From assembly GCF_009857505.1 (NCBI RefSeq), contig NZ_WWCP01000017.1, forward strand, positions 53,400 to 117,399: 64,000 bases of DNA, written 5' to 3'. This DNA is from Duganella lactea (lineage in GTDB: Bacteria; Pseudomonadota; Gammaproteobacteria; Burkholderiales; Burkholderiaceae_D). Positions 52,344 to 61,272 of the stretch are shown in pieces. How positions within the stretch are numbered: position 1 is the stretch's first letter; the number at the start of each line of letters is the position of its first letter. The notes under the pieces are model-generated. The model saw only the letters and a program-made list of their open reading frames with translations, was not told where the DNA came from and searched no databases. A program made the translations under genes and the position numbers.

Positions 52344-53564
52344 TCAGCGGCTCCGCCCCTGTCTTTTTCGCCACCAGATCAATACGCCTGTCACACTCAG
52401 AATGCTCACGGCGACACCTGCGGCAGAAATGATCAGCTTGATCGGGAGCCCGCCCAGCAAGCCACCAACGGCGGCCCGGTGCAGCAAGGTCAGCCACGAG
52501 CGCAACGTGTCACCTGCGGCCGCACCGCTCGGCAACCAGCGCCCCCGGAATTCACCAGTGTTGGCATCGAAGATCACGCGTGTTACGCCGTTGACCCGCG
52601 CCACGTCGATCGAGCTTTTCACATCGTAGACATAGAGCCCGCGCTCCGGCACATGCGCCAGCGAATCCTCGCCAACGATGGTGAAGCCCACCTCCTCGGC
52701 CTGTTGCGCCATCAAGCGCCTGGCAACAGCGCGCGCGGCCCTCCAGTTCAGGTCTGGATGCCGCTGCGGAGCAGCCAATGGCGGATACGCGTCCTCCGTC
52801 AACTGCTGCGCAAACAGGCTGCCCATGATCGGCTGGTAGACTTCCTTCAGATTGAAGGCGACGCCGCTCCAGCCAAGCACCAGTAACAACGCCCACGGCC
52901 ACAGGCCGCCGGCGCGATGCAGGTCAAACACCAGCTTGTACCCGCCCACAATGCGGATCTTCCACGCCGGCCCCCAGCGCACGCGCCAGGATTTTGCGGC
53001 GGGCCGCTGCGTGCGCGGCGGGAAAGTCAGCCAGGCGCCGGCAAAGCAATCCAGCGTCCATAGCAGCGACACTACGCCAAAGGCATACGTCCCCACCGTA
53101 CCGAGCACCAGCGTGGTATGCAAGCGGTAAATGAACGGCATCCAGTTTTTGCGGCCTTGTGCAAGATCGCCCCATTTACGGGTGCCCAGCAGCGCACCGG
53201 TGTACGGATTGATGAAGGCCTGGTCGTCGCCGACACTGCCATCCGCCGCGGGCGGCCGACGCTTGATGGAATACATCACGCTCTGGCCGGGCTCCAGATG
53301 CAGCGACGCATAACGCAGCTCCACGTCCGGAAAGTAGGACAGCACTTTTTCCCGCAGCAGCAAGGCATCCAGCGGGAGCGCTCCCGGCGGCGGCTCCACC
53401 AGCATCAGTTCCGGTGCGGCCAGTGCCTCCAGCTCATCGTTCCACGCCAGCAGCGTGCCGCTGATACCGGCGACCAGCAGAAAGCCCGCCAGCACCAGGC
53501 CGACATAGCGGTGCAGCAGAACCAGCAAACCTCGTTGCGGCAGGATGCGGCCGGAGAGCGTCAT
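52344..53564 (-). CDS. PepSY-associated membrane protein (siderophore-reductase-like)
   Basis: The 406-residue protein has four membrane helices (about 15-38, 150-175, 215-238 and 375-400) and PepSY-type extracytoplasmic domains with YVGLVLAGFLLVAGISGTLLAWNDEL and a C-terminal GVLIWWRKR end. Relatives lie beside TonB-dependent ferric-siderophore receptors and act as siderophore-interacting reductases. Here the receptor is 380 bases away, divergently. The start overlaps the stop of a 31-codon leader as ATGA. Confidence 0.83.
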   Translation of the reverse strand: MTLSGRILPQRGLLVLLHRYVGLVLAGFLLVAGISGTLLAWNDELEALAAPELMLVEPPPGALPLDALLLREKVLSYFPDVELRYASLHLEPGQSVMYSIKRRPPAADGSVGDDQAFINPYTGALLGTRKWGDLAQGRKNWMPFIYRLHTTLVLGTVGTYAFGVVSLLWTLDCFAGAWLTFPPRTQRPAAKSWRVRWGPAWKIRIVGGYKLVFDLHRAGGLWPWALLLVLGWSGVAFNLKEVYQPIMGSLFAQQLTEDAYPPLAAPQRHPDLNWRAARAVARRLMAQQAEEVGFTIVGEDSLAHVPERGLYVYDVKSSIDVARVNGVTRVIFDANTGEFRGRWLPSGAAAGDTLRSWLTLLHRAAVGGLLGGLPIKLIISAAGVAVSILSVTGVLIWWRKRQGRSR

Positions 53565-53656
53565 GCAGCATCCGGCTGCCGCACCGCGGTGTCGCGCGCC
53601 AGCACGCCTGTCACGATGACCAGCACTGAAACCAGCCGCACTGCTTTCCTACCCAT
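53561..53656 (-). CDS. Short leader-like ORF overlapping the PepSY gene
   Basis: A 31-residue frame has an AAGGAC site at the correct distance and is mainly hydrophobic in its first 20 residues (VRLVSVLVIVTGVLA). Its TGA overlaps the PepSY ATG. It may be a translational coupler or the remnant of a DUF3649-type membrane gene common in such loci. Confidence 0.4.
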   Translation of the reverse strand: MGRKAVRLVSVLVIVTGVLARDTAVRQPDAA

Positions 53657-53942
53657 AAATTGTCCTTGCCCACTGTCGCTCCGCTTAAGACGCCGCAGCG
53701 CCCCTCATGTTTAGTAATTAAACAAATGACGCCTTCACACGTCTATGAGGCACTACCTCACGGAGCCGCCCCCTATGTCCTTACAACCCGCACTGCAAAG
53801 TGGCGCATCCGCCGCAGCGCTCGGACGGGAGCTCGCTCGACATCTTCGGCGTCGCCGTGCAAGCGGTGCGAGGCTATATTCCCCGGTCTTTGCCATCCGC
53901 AATGGCGGCATGGGCGGGCCATCATGATTTATCAACCAAGGC
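53657..53942. other. Intergenic region between the PepSY and receptor genes
   Basis: About 285 bases with a short inverted repeat GTTTA-N5-TAAAC at 53,709-53,723. It should hold divergent promoters. I do not see a convincing Fur box here, and a 50-codon frame near 53,775 has no support. Confidence 0.4.
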
Positions 53943-56135
53943 ATGACTCAAGCATCTCCTATGAAAAATAACGATATACCTTCGCGTCCAAACCATCCAT
54001 GCCGCAGTGTCCTGTCGCTGTCGCTGCACGCAGCGCTGATGGGCGCGGCCTGCAGCGGCAGCTGGGCCTATGCCCAGCAAGGGGGCCACGCCACCGATGA
54101 AAAAACCCTGACGACGGTCACCGTCAGCGGCAGCGCCATCGCCGAAACCGCCACCGGAAAAGTCGACGGCTACGTCGCACAGCGCAGCGGCAGCGCTACC
54201 AAAACCGATACGCCGCTGATTGAAACGCCCCAGTCGGTATCGGTGGTGACGGCCGACCAGATCGAGGCGCAGGGCTCTACCTCGCTACGCGAAGCGCTGG
54301 GGTTTACGCCCGGCGTGGGCATCCAGGGCAACGGTTACCGCGACGCCGACAATATCGTCCTGCGCGGCTTCAGTATCGACAACAGCAGCATCCGCCGTGA
54401 CGGCATGCGTTCGCCGAGTAACACCTTCACCGGCCGCCAGGAACCGTTTGGCCTGGAACGCATTGACGTGCTGCGCGGCGCCGCATCGCTGCTGTATGGC
54501 GCCGCCGAACCGGGCGGCATCGTCAATCTGGTCACCAAGCGCCCGACCACTGAAAGCCTGCACGAGATCAGCGTCGAAGGCGGCAGCTACCAGCGCAAGC
54601 AGGTCACCGGCGACTTCGGTGGCGCCCTCAGCGACGACGGCAGCCTGGCCTACCGCTTCACTGCGCTGAAGCGCAACAGCGACACCTTCATCGACTTCGT
54701 TCCCGACAATCGCTGGTACGTTGCGCCGGCGCTCACGTGGAAACCGTCGGCGACCACCTCGATCACGCTGTTAGCCCAGTACCAGAAGTCCCGCTACAAC
54801 CGCCAGTGGGGCGTGGCGCCGGAAGGCTCGCTGCTGTACAACCCGAACGGCAAGCTGCCGGCCGGACGCTACATCGGCGAGCCCACCGACAAGAAGGAAG
54901 ACACACACAAGAACATCGCGGCGCTGATCTCGCATAAGCTAGATGAGCAAACCAGCCTGAATTTTTCCGTGCGCCACAGCGACGCGCTGATGCACTGGAA
55001 TTACGCCGGCCGCAACTCGCTGCAGGACGATTTGCGCACTCTGAACCGCTTTGCGGTCAACCGCATGGAACACGTCAAGGCGTGGACCACAGACGCCTAC
55101 CTGCAAAGCGCCTTCGTCACCGGCGCTCTGGCGCATACCGTGGTGGTCGGCATCAACGCCAGCGATGCGGATAACCGCCGCCTAAGCGCCTATCAGCTCA
55201 TTGCGCCGTTGGATCTGTTCACGCCGGTGTATGGCGCCAAGCCCTATGGCGACGACGGCAATGACGGCTATCGCCGCAAGGAACGCCTGACTGGTTTTTA
55301 TGTGCAGGATCAGATCAAGGCCGATCAACGCTGGGTCGCGGTGGTGGGGGCGCGCCACGACGATGTGAAGTACCGGAACAGCGACTATTTCGTCACCGAC
55401 TGGAGCGAAGAGAAAAACAGCGCGACCACCGGCAGCGCCGGACTGGTCTACCTAGCGGACGGCGGTGTGGCCCCCTACCTCAGTTACAGCCAGTCCTTCC
55501 AGCCACAGGGCGACAGCGACCGTCTGGGCAAGCGCTTCAAGCCCACCAAGGGGACGCAGTACGAGGCAGGTGTGCGCTATCAGCCGCCGGGCAGCCATAC
55601 CCTACTGTCGGCCGCCGTGTACCAGCTCACGCAAAGCAATGTGCTGTCGCCGGATCCGGTCGATAATGACTACTCGGTGCAATTGGGCGAAGTGCGCGCC
55701 CGCGGCGTGGAATTTGAAGCGCGCACCAACATCAGCCGCGACCTGCGCTTGATCTCGTCCTACACCTACACCGACGCCAAGATCACCAAGGCCAGCGCTG
55801 CGGACCAGGCTTCGGTAGGCCTGCGCCAGCCGAATACGCCGCGCAGCATGGCATCGGCCTGGGCCGACTATCAGCTCTCGGTGTTCGGCCTGCCGGGCTT
55901 GCGTCTGGGCGGCGGGGTGCGTTACATCGGTTCCACGCTATCGTCCGGCGATAACTACCGCGTGTCTGCCTACACGGTGGCGGATGCCGGCCTGAATTAT
56001 CAGCGGGGTCACTGGAAGTATGCGCTGAATGTGAAAAACCTGGCCGACCGCAGCTACCTGGCGGAATGCGGTAGCGGCTATTGCAACTACGGCGATCCGC
56101 GCCAAGTGCTGGTGACAGCGACCTACCGCTGGTAA
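53943..56135 (+). CDS. TonB-dependent siderophore receptor
   Basis: The 730-residue protein starts with a signal (about 50 residues, long because of a His/Pro-rich N-terminus). A plug domain follows (LTTVTVSGSAI, then TPQSVSVVTADQIEAQGSTSLREALGFTPGV with GNGYRDADNIVLRGF), then a 22-strand barrel ending in VTATYRW. The TonB box is near the TVTVSG stretch. No FecA-type N-terminal signalling extension is obvious. It should import a ferric siderophore, probably hydroxamate or catecholate. Confidence 0.92.
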   Translation: MTQASPMKNNDIPSRPNHPCRSVLSLSLHAALMGAACSGSWAYAQQGGHATDEKTLTTVTVSGSAIAETATGKVDGYVAQRSGSATKTDTPLIETPQSVSVVTADQIEAQGSTSLREALGFTPGVGIQGNGYRDADNIVLRGFSIDNSSIRRDGMRSPSNTFTGRQEPFGLERIDVLRGAASLLYGAAEPGGIVNLVTKRPTTESLHEISVEGGSYQRKQVTGDFGGALSDDGSLAYRFTALKRNSDTFIDFVPDNRWYVAPALTWKPSATTSITLLAQYQKSRYNRQWGVAPEGSLLYNPNGKLPAGRYIGEPTDKKEDTHKNIAALISHKLDEQTSLNFSVRHSDALMHWNYAGRNSLQDDLRTLNRFAVNRMEHVKAWTTDAYLQSAFVTGALAHTVVVGINASDADNRRLSAYQLIAPLDLFTPVYGAKPYGDDGNDGYRRKERLTGFYVQDQIKADQRWVAVVGARHDDVKYRNSDYFVTDWSEEKNSATTGSAGLVYLADGGVAPYLSYSQSFQPQGDSDRLGKRFKPTKGTQYEAGVRYQPPGSHTLLSAAVYQLTQSNVLSPDPVDNDYSVQLGEVRARGVEFEARTNISRDLRLISSYTYTDAKITKASAADQASVGLRQPNTPRSMASAWADYQLSVFGLPGLRLGGGVRYIGSTLSSGDNYRVSAYTVADAGLNYQRGHWKYALNVKNLADRSYLAECGSGYCNYGDPRQVLVTATYRW

Positions 56136-56380
56136 CCGGCGTTACGCACGGCCTGCGCCACGGTCGGGGCCTGCTTAAAGGCTCCCAGGCATGGCGCCGC
56201 TGGGTGATTGGCCACCGCAAGCCGCGGCGGCGGCTCCAGCCAGGCCAGCAGTCCGTGCCAATACGCCTGTTCCGCCTCCTCCTGTCCGGCGCTGCGCACG
56301 CTCAACCACGCGATGTAGTCGCGGTACTGCGGCGGATCGCCAACCGGCGGCCAGCCAGCGTATCGGCCCAGCCCCCGTCT
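56123..56380 (-). pseudogene. NRPS condensation-domain fragment
   Basis: The frame contains PQYRDYIAWLSVRSAGQEEAEQAYWHGLLAWLEPPPRLA, a good match to the C-domain block where YRDYIAWL precedes the final YW..L..L..PP region. The rest of the domain and the synthetase are absent, so it is a stray fragment. It lies beside the receptor, where a siderophore synthetase would be expected. Confidence 0.5.
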
Positions 56381-56396
56381 GCAGGCGCGAACTGCT

Positions 56397-56632
56397 CTAG
56401 ACGTCCGACAGCAGGTGTTGGTGGGAGAGATTAATTGCGGATTCATCGCCGAAGGCCGGCGGAATCATGCCGCTCAGCATCCATAGCCGGCAGGCCTTGT
56501 CGTATTGCTTGCAATGACGTGGGTCGGCGGCCAGCCAGCGCTGCAACTCCTCGCGTGCGTGCGCTCACGTTCGCGCAGTACCCATGCCTATGCGGTATCC
56601 CATATCGGGGCCGGGGCGTTGTCGTTATTCAT
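56397..56632 (-). pseudogene. fecR: FecR-type anti-sigma fragment
   Basis: The frame starts at an ATG at 56,632, has an in-frame TAG after WDTA, and is frame-shifted before REELQRWLAADPRHCKQYDKACRLW, the FecR N-terminal DUF4880-like motif. It follows the ECF sigma gene in the usual order. The membrane helix and periplasmic FecR domain are missing, so the sigma factor lacks its partner. Confidence 0.55.
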
Positions 56633-56725
56633 GCTAACTCCCGACGCTGGCGGATTTCGTCTATCCGTTTTTTTGCAAGCATAGTGCACAACAGCAGGAA
56701 ATACCAGTTTCGCTTTGAACGTGAT

Positions 56726-57238
56726 TCAGTCGTCCAACAAATTGCGGCACCTCTGCAAGGCGTCGAGCGCGTCACGTATCATGAAGTTGACCAGTGTCGC
56801 CGAGCAGCCGAGCGCCTCGGCGATGTCGCGTTGGGTCATTTCCTGCAACCGGTACAGTTCGAAGGCGCGCCGCGTGCGCTCAGGCAGACGGCCCAGTGCC
56901 TGCTCAAGCGCGACAATGACCCGCTTCTCGCTGAGCAACTTTTCCGGCGTCACCGTGGTAGGGTGGTAGATCTGTTCCACGTCCAGCCCGAAACTACGGT
57001 AGCTGGCTTCAGTGGTGCGACGACGAAAATGATCCATCGCCAAATTTCGTACGACCTGGCAGCAATAGTAAAGCGGTTTTTGCACGCTGCGCATGGAACT
57101 GCCTTCGGCCAACTTCAGATAGGCATCCTGCATGATTTCATCGGCGAGATCCGCCGCACGTACGATACTCATGGCGATCTGCCGCAACTGCTGTCTGTGC
57201 TGAACGAAAATGTCAGCCAATGGAGTTTGTAAGGACAC
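56726..57238 (-). CDS. ECF sigma factor, FecI-like
   Basis: The 170-residue protein has sigma-2 (EIMQDAYLKLAE, then YYCCQVVRNLAMDHFRRR) and sigma-4 (LPERTRRAFELYRLQEMTQRDIAEALGCSATLVNFMIRDAL). It belongs to the iron-starvation group that controls TonB-receptor genes. A Fur-like box lies 26-44 bases upstream of the start. The anti-sigma gene following it is broken, so its activity may be constitutive or lost. Confidence 0.87.
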   Translation of the reverse strand: MSLQTPLADIFVQHRQQLRQIAMSIVRAADLADEIMQDAYLKLAEGSSMRSVQKPLYYCCQVVRNLAMDHFRRRTTEASYRSFGLDVEQIYHPTTVTPEKLLSEKRVIVALEQALGRLPERTRRAFELYRLQEMTQRDIAEALGCSATLVNFMIRDALDALQRCRNLLDD

Positions 57239-57263
57239 GATATTGCTCCGAGCAACATGATTA

Positions 57264-57282
57264 TGGAATGAGAATCATTATC
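57264..57282. promoter_or_regulatory. Fur-box-like operator upstream of the ECF sigma gene
   Basis: Read on the minus strand, the 19 bases GATAATGATTCTCATTCCA match the Fur consensus in 14 of 19 positions and lie 26 bases upstream of the sigma start. Iron-dependent repression is likely. Confidence 0.65.
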
Positions 57283-57821
57283 ATCCAATTGTACACTCAA
57301 AACAAAATTCATGTTGCCGATTTTACATCCCAGCCTAAAAAGGTTACGCATTGGCTTGGGACGCGCAGTGTGGGAGGGTTAGCCCGATATGGCCCTCCTC
57401 TGGCGCAGTCAATATACCTAGGCAGCTGTCCAGAACACTCGTCACAGCCCACGTGCAGCGATCAACGCCGCGCACCAACGAGACCATGCCGACGCTGCCA
57501 AGGCAGAAAAGCCTCACGAGTGCTCTTTCGGCGAAAGGCAGCGCCTAGTTCCACTCCTGCGAACGTAGCGCTGACGGCGACACGCGGTGGGTGTCGCGAA
57601 GCGCGGCAAACGATACTCGCCACACGATTTACTAACGACACATCTCCCATCCCACTCAATCGTCCGTGCCATGCACCGTAGATAGTTGAGGCGCTACCCA
57701 GTACCTAGAAAAATTTCACGACCAACTACATACCGAGGCGGCGAGCGTGCGATGTATGGGATGGATATGGTTTGTCCCCGCCTTGCCATTGCCTGCACTT
57801 CAGGCTCCTGGCTACAAAGAG
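57283..57821. other. Gene-poor stretch with a diverged repeat
   Basis: About 540 bases with no supported gene. The part 57,590-57,700 is a diverged copy of 62,398-62,520 with a shared TCGCGAAGCGCGGC core, both lying downstream of the paralogous winged-helix genes. It is probably the end of a decayed duplicated module. Confidence 0.45.
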
Positions 57822-58358
57822 CTATAACCAGGAGCACCTACTTAGATTTCGCGAGCAGGCGCTGCGCGCGGCTGCGCCCACAGCGGATTTCGGCAAAAGA
57901 TCAGCCAGCAGGTCGCCTTCGCTATCGAAGCCCGAGTCGACTGGAGAGCCGGCGCCTTTTACTTCAAGCCGAAGCATCAACGCGTGGCTCCAAAGGAAGT
58001 TCACGCGCAGCGGACACGTCGCAGGAACAGCCGTAAATTCGGCGTTCGCGAGCACGATCATTTTTTTGTTGTTAGCGCGGAGCTTGCCGAGGTTACGCGC
58101 CGCATGGCCAATGATCCAAACCACTTGGGTACCGGCGTGGTAACGCAGAAAGCCGATCTTCTCCAGCACAGCCAGCGACGACTCAATCTCGGTCGCGAGC
58201 ATGCCGAGGTCGCTGGCAGCCGCGTTGAGCTTCAAATGGAAGAAGCCGGTGCTGTTCGATGCATTGAGCAAATGACTCGCGACGAGCATAACGGAAGGGC
58301 CCGCAACGCGCAGATCGGCGGCACGGGGATGGTTCAAAATATCGAGGTGGTTGGACAT
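57822..58358 (-). CDS. Winged-helix-like protein of mobile-element type (copy A)
   Basis: The 178-residue protein has a predicted winged helix (DLRVAGPSVMLVASHLLNASNSTGFFHLKL through EKIGFLRYHAGTQVVWII), followed by a helical region and a basic Cys/Ser-rich tail. It is a diverged paralogue of the protein at 62,648, with strong similarity over residues 15-120. Such proteins resemble phage or plasmid replication-initiation accessory factors (DnaD/DnaT-like). The long tail after residue 130 is unlike its paralogue. Confidence 0.6.
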   Translation of the reverse strand: MSNHLDILNHPRAADLRVAGPSVMLVASHLLNASNSTGFFHLKLNAAASDLGMLATEIESSLAVLEKIGFLRYHAGTQVVWIIGHAARNLGKLRANNKKMIVLANAEFTAVPATCPLRVNFLWSHALMLRLEVKGAGSPVDSGFDSEGDLLADLLPKSAVGAAARSACSRNLSRCSWL

Positions 58359-59289
58359 TGGTTATTGCTTATGAGTGAGCACCTCGGAATGAAGCGCTTC
58401 TACTCACGTATAGGAAGAAACCAGCGTGATCGCATCTCCGTTCAAAACTACTTGAGATTACTGGAGCCTTTTAGAGGCAAGACGAGTGGCACACTCGTCG
58501 CCAGAGCCGAATCATAAGTTTGCGCCAACTAGATGGATGAGAGTGCTACTGGAGCCGCAGTGTCGATTGCAAGCCCGGCACGCAACAAACGCTCTAGGTG
58601 CGCACTTCGCGCGTCAGCATGTCTGCAATCGGAACGCCCCGCGACGGGTTCCGAGCACGGCTAAGCCGGCTCCAAACGAGCTCCATCCACAAACACGCTT
58701 GCAGCAGTTAGTTGATCTAGCGAAGCAATAACGCCGTGAAACGCAAACAAGTGCTGGCAGTCCCCTGTCCCACCAGGCCGAGGCGGGCGCAACCCAGCAC
58801 GCCATCCTTGGCCGCCTCGGTCATCTGTGCAAGTGCGGCACATGAGTTCCAACGTTGGAACTGCAAGGCCTGCGGTTGATCCGCCGCGATTCTGAACCCA
58901 GGGCGCACCGCCCAATGGCATTCCAGGTATGCTGTGCTCGCCTCAAAAATCTCCACGAATGCAAGCTCCGGCAGGCCCAAGCCTACCGGTTGATGTTCAC
59001 CCGAAATAGACGAACTACGCAGGCACGATCCGCAAGAGCCTTCCAAAGGAGGCGCATAGCGGTGGGCGATGAAGACCTGAGAGAGCGGGATTGCCAGGTC
59101 GGTTAGTTCGCCCGGCGTCTTAGGGCCACCTCGAATAACCCGTTTTTGACGACGTGGGGAGGCCTCGAATAACCTGTTTTCCGAAAATCGCTCTTTTACG
59201 AATTAATGGCTCAGAAGGTGCGCAAAGATGAAAAAGAAGGTTTCTCTAGGTGCCCTATTCACCACACGAACTGATGCAGACACGTCGCT
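58359..59289. other. Gene-poor stretch, nothing supported
   Basis: About 930 bases with a 109-residue minus-strand frame at 58,717-59,046 that has no ribosome site or family. Two near-identical 12-base stretches (CCTCGAATAACC at 59,129 and 59,163) are the only repeats. I see no coding evidence strong enough to call a gene. Confidence 0.45.
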
Positions 59290-59715
59290 TTAGCGACGTT
59301 TCAACAGCAAGCTGCTCTTTGATGTTGTTCTTTTATAATGATTAAAGATCGTTAAAGTTCCCGATATCTTGTCCGACTCAATCTTGCCAGAGAATCTTTC
59401 AGTTTCCAATACAGCCGGAGAGTCATTGGGGGCTGAAAAAGAAATCGTTTGATTGATCGATGAGTAAAAAACGCCATATATTGGCGTACCTAGCTTATCG
59501 CAGGGGCCATCTGCGTGAGTAAATATACCGATAACTTGGTCTTCCCTTGCTGTTTTACTGAGTTTCCATAAGCGCAGAGCGTAACCATCGCAATCTCCGC
59601 TTTCGTTCCCTCGAGCGATATTCGAAAACTCTCCCATAAACGACCATTTTGTGTCGCCGGCGAGAGCGCTAGTCGCCAAAAAAAATGATAATGATAGTGC
59701 AATTATTTTTTTCAT
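59290..59715 (-). CDS. Small secreted protein, candidate immunity protein
   Basis: The 141-residue protein has a Sec signal (MKKIIALSLSFFLATSALAG) and a mature domain of beta character with one cysteine pair (SGDCDGY and GPCDKLG). It lies 115 bases after a peptidase gene that lacks a signal peptide, on the same strand. A periplasmic protein next to such a gene is the arrangement of immunity proteins for peptidoglycan-directed effectors. No known immunity family is recognised, so this is inference. Confidence 0.55.
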   Translation of the reverse strand: MKKIIALSLSFFLATSALAGDTKWSFMGEFSNIARGNESGDCDGYALRLWKLSKTAREDQVIGIFTHADGPCDKLGTPIYGVFYSSINQTISFSAPNDSPAVLETERFSGKIESDKISGTLTIFNHYKRTTSKSSLLLKRR

Positions 59716-59830
59716 ATTTTAAATCTCGTATAATCTGGATTTCATAAAAACATATTTTAGCCTAGATAATGCTAGTCAATGAGATGACTAGCACGATCAG
59801 AATTTTGAAAGTCCAGAAAAGCTATAGGTA

Positions 59831-60436
59831 TCAGCGCTTGGGAAAAACTTCGAAGTGTACATGAGTATTCTGCGACGGCCCTAGGTCGCCTGAGGGCCTC
59901 CATTCACCGCCCGGTGTAGTTCGCACGAAGTTGCCCATAGGGCCTTCGACAAAGCGGATGTTGTCATTTGCCTTAGCAGCATTCTCAAGCGCCGTAGCTA
60001 AAGCAAGACCTTCACCAGTTGTACCAATATGCACGCCATTTGCGTAATTGATATCAACTGCGTCGCCAACGCCATGGTTAGATTTTGCATCGTGACCATT
60101 GGTCGTCGCCGAAATATTGATACTCGTGATGTTATTTACCGAATCAATAATGCTATTAAAGCCAGTTAACAACGATTGAGTAACGAGACGATCTGCGTTT
60201 GGGTCAAATCTTACGCTAGCATGAGCAGTCGAGGTAATGTGGACCGTTCTAGCTTCCGTAGTAGGGAAGAAAACGCCCGGGCCGCCAATATCGTCCGGTT
60301 CGGTATTATAATGCCTTGGACCTTCGTCATGCTCGTGACGTTCATGGTTTCCAGAGGGGGCTGCACCTGGGTCGTAATTGTTGTTATAGATAGGGTCCGA
60401 AGGATCCGGATGACCAACAATAATGATTTGTTCCAT
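59831..60436 (-). CDS. M15-like peptidase domain protein, candidate peptidoglycan-targeting toxin
   Basis: The 201-residue protein has an AAGGAA site and no signal peptide. The N-terminal 60 residues are Pro/Asp/His-rich and disordered. Residues 119-128 read S-x-H121-x2-G-x-A-x-D128, and H192-V-H194 closes the motif, so the M15 (D-Ala-D-Ala carboxypeptidase/endopeptidase) zinc pattern is present. A disordered N-terminal region and lack of signal fit a type VI or contact-secreted effector. The gene downstream encodes a secreted protein that could be its immunity partner. Confidence 0.6.
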   Translation of the reverse strand: MEQIIIVGHPDPSDPIYNNNYDPGAAPSGNHERHEHDEGPRHYNTEPDDIGGPGVFFPTTEARTVHITSTAHASVRFDPNADRLVTQSLLTGFNSIIDSVNNITSINISATTNGHDAKSNHGVGDAVDINYANGVHIGTTGEGLALATALENAAKANDNIRFVEGPMGNFVRTTPGGEWRPSGDLGPSQNTHVHFEVFPKR

Positions 60437-60794
60437 AAGCTTCCTTCAAATATCAAATAGGCTACATTTCGATTGATTTGGCGATTAGATTTACCACACT
60501 CTCCAAAGTCAATATTTCCACAATAGCATAAATTTTAATAAAGAAAATTCATCTACTTGAATCACCACCTTACCCCTCCATATCGCCAGATTCAGGTGAG
60601 GTCGATACGACTCCCCTCCCCAACTTGCGGAACGTATCGGCCATATCGGGTAGTATCGCGTCCCAATGACCGTCGCCAAATCGTGCGAACAGAGACCCTG
60701 GCTTATGATTCGGATCGGATAGCTGTTGGGACTTCTCGGTCATCTTTCATCCATTAAATTCTGCGACCAATCCGCTCGGACCACAAGGAGAGAA
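60437..60794. other. Intergenic stretch left of the IS66 element
   Basis: About 360 bases with only a 66-codon frame (60,557-60,757) that lacks a motif or ribosome site. Nothing else is supported. The IS66 left end starts at 60,795. Confidence 0.45.
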
Positions 60795-60885
60795 GTAAGC
60801 GTCTTCCCAGCGCCGTCTGGACTGCCTGATCGGCGTCATCCATGATCGAATTTTGGCACAGTATTTGTGCCCACAATTTTCGATT

Positions 60886-61272
60886 ATGGACACAAATTTT
60901 CAACCGATCATTTCCACGAATGCACGCGGCCACTACCTCCAGCATCCATTGGAGTTCAAGCGCGCCCTAGTGGCGCTGTCGCTGGAGCCTCGCGCCTCGG
61001 TCGCGCGCATCGCGCGTGAGCACGGCGTCAATGCCAACCAAGTCTTCAGCTGGCGCCAGCTGTATCAACAAGGACGCCTCGGCTTACCTGCATTGATGCG
61101 AGGCGATGGCCTGTTACCGGTGATGCTGGCGCCAACGGCGCCGGCATCGAGCAACACCAGCTCCGATGCCGACGGCATTATCGTGCTTGAGTTGGGCGAG
61201 GTCCGCTTGCGGATCGAAGGGCAACCCAATGCGGCCACATTGGCGCAGGTGTTAGACCGGGTGCTGCGATGA
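60886..61272 (+). CDS. tnpA: IS66 TnpA-type accessory protein
   Basis: The ATG at 60,886 gives 128 residues. The N-terminal HTH (FKRALVALSLEPRASVARIAREHGVNANQVFSWRQLYQQG) and the C-terminal VRLRIEGQPNAATLAQVLDRVLR end are typical of IS66 TnpA. Its last codons overlap the tnpB start. The protein is intact but its element is broken. Confidence 0.8.
   Translation: MDTNFQPIISTNARGHYLQHPLEFKRALVALSLEPRASVARIAREHGVNANQVFSWRQLYQQGRLGLPALMRGDGLLPVMLAPTAPASSNTSSDADGIIVLELGEVRLRIEGQPNAATLAQVLDRVLR

Noticed and set aside
58717..59046. A 109-residue minus-strand gene
   Set aside because: No ribosome site, no recognisable motif and no neighbour support.
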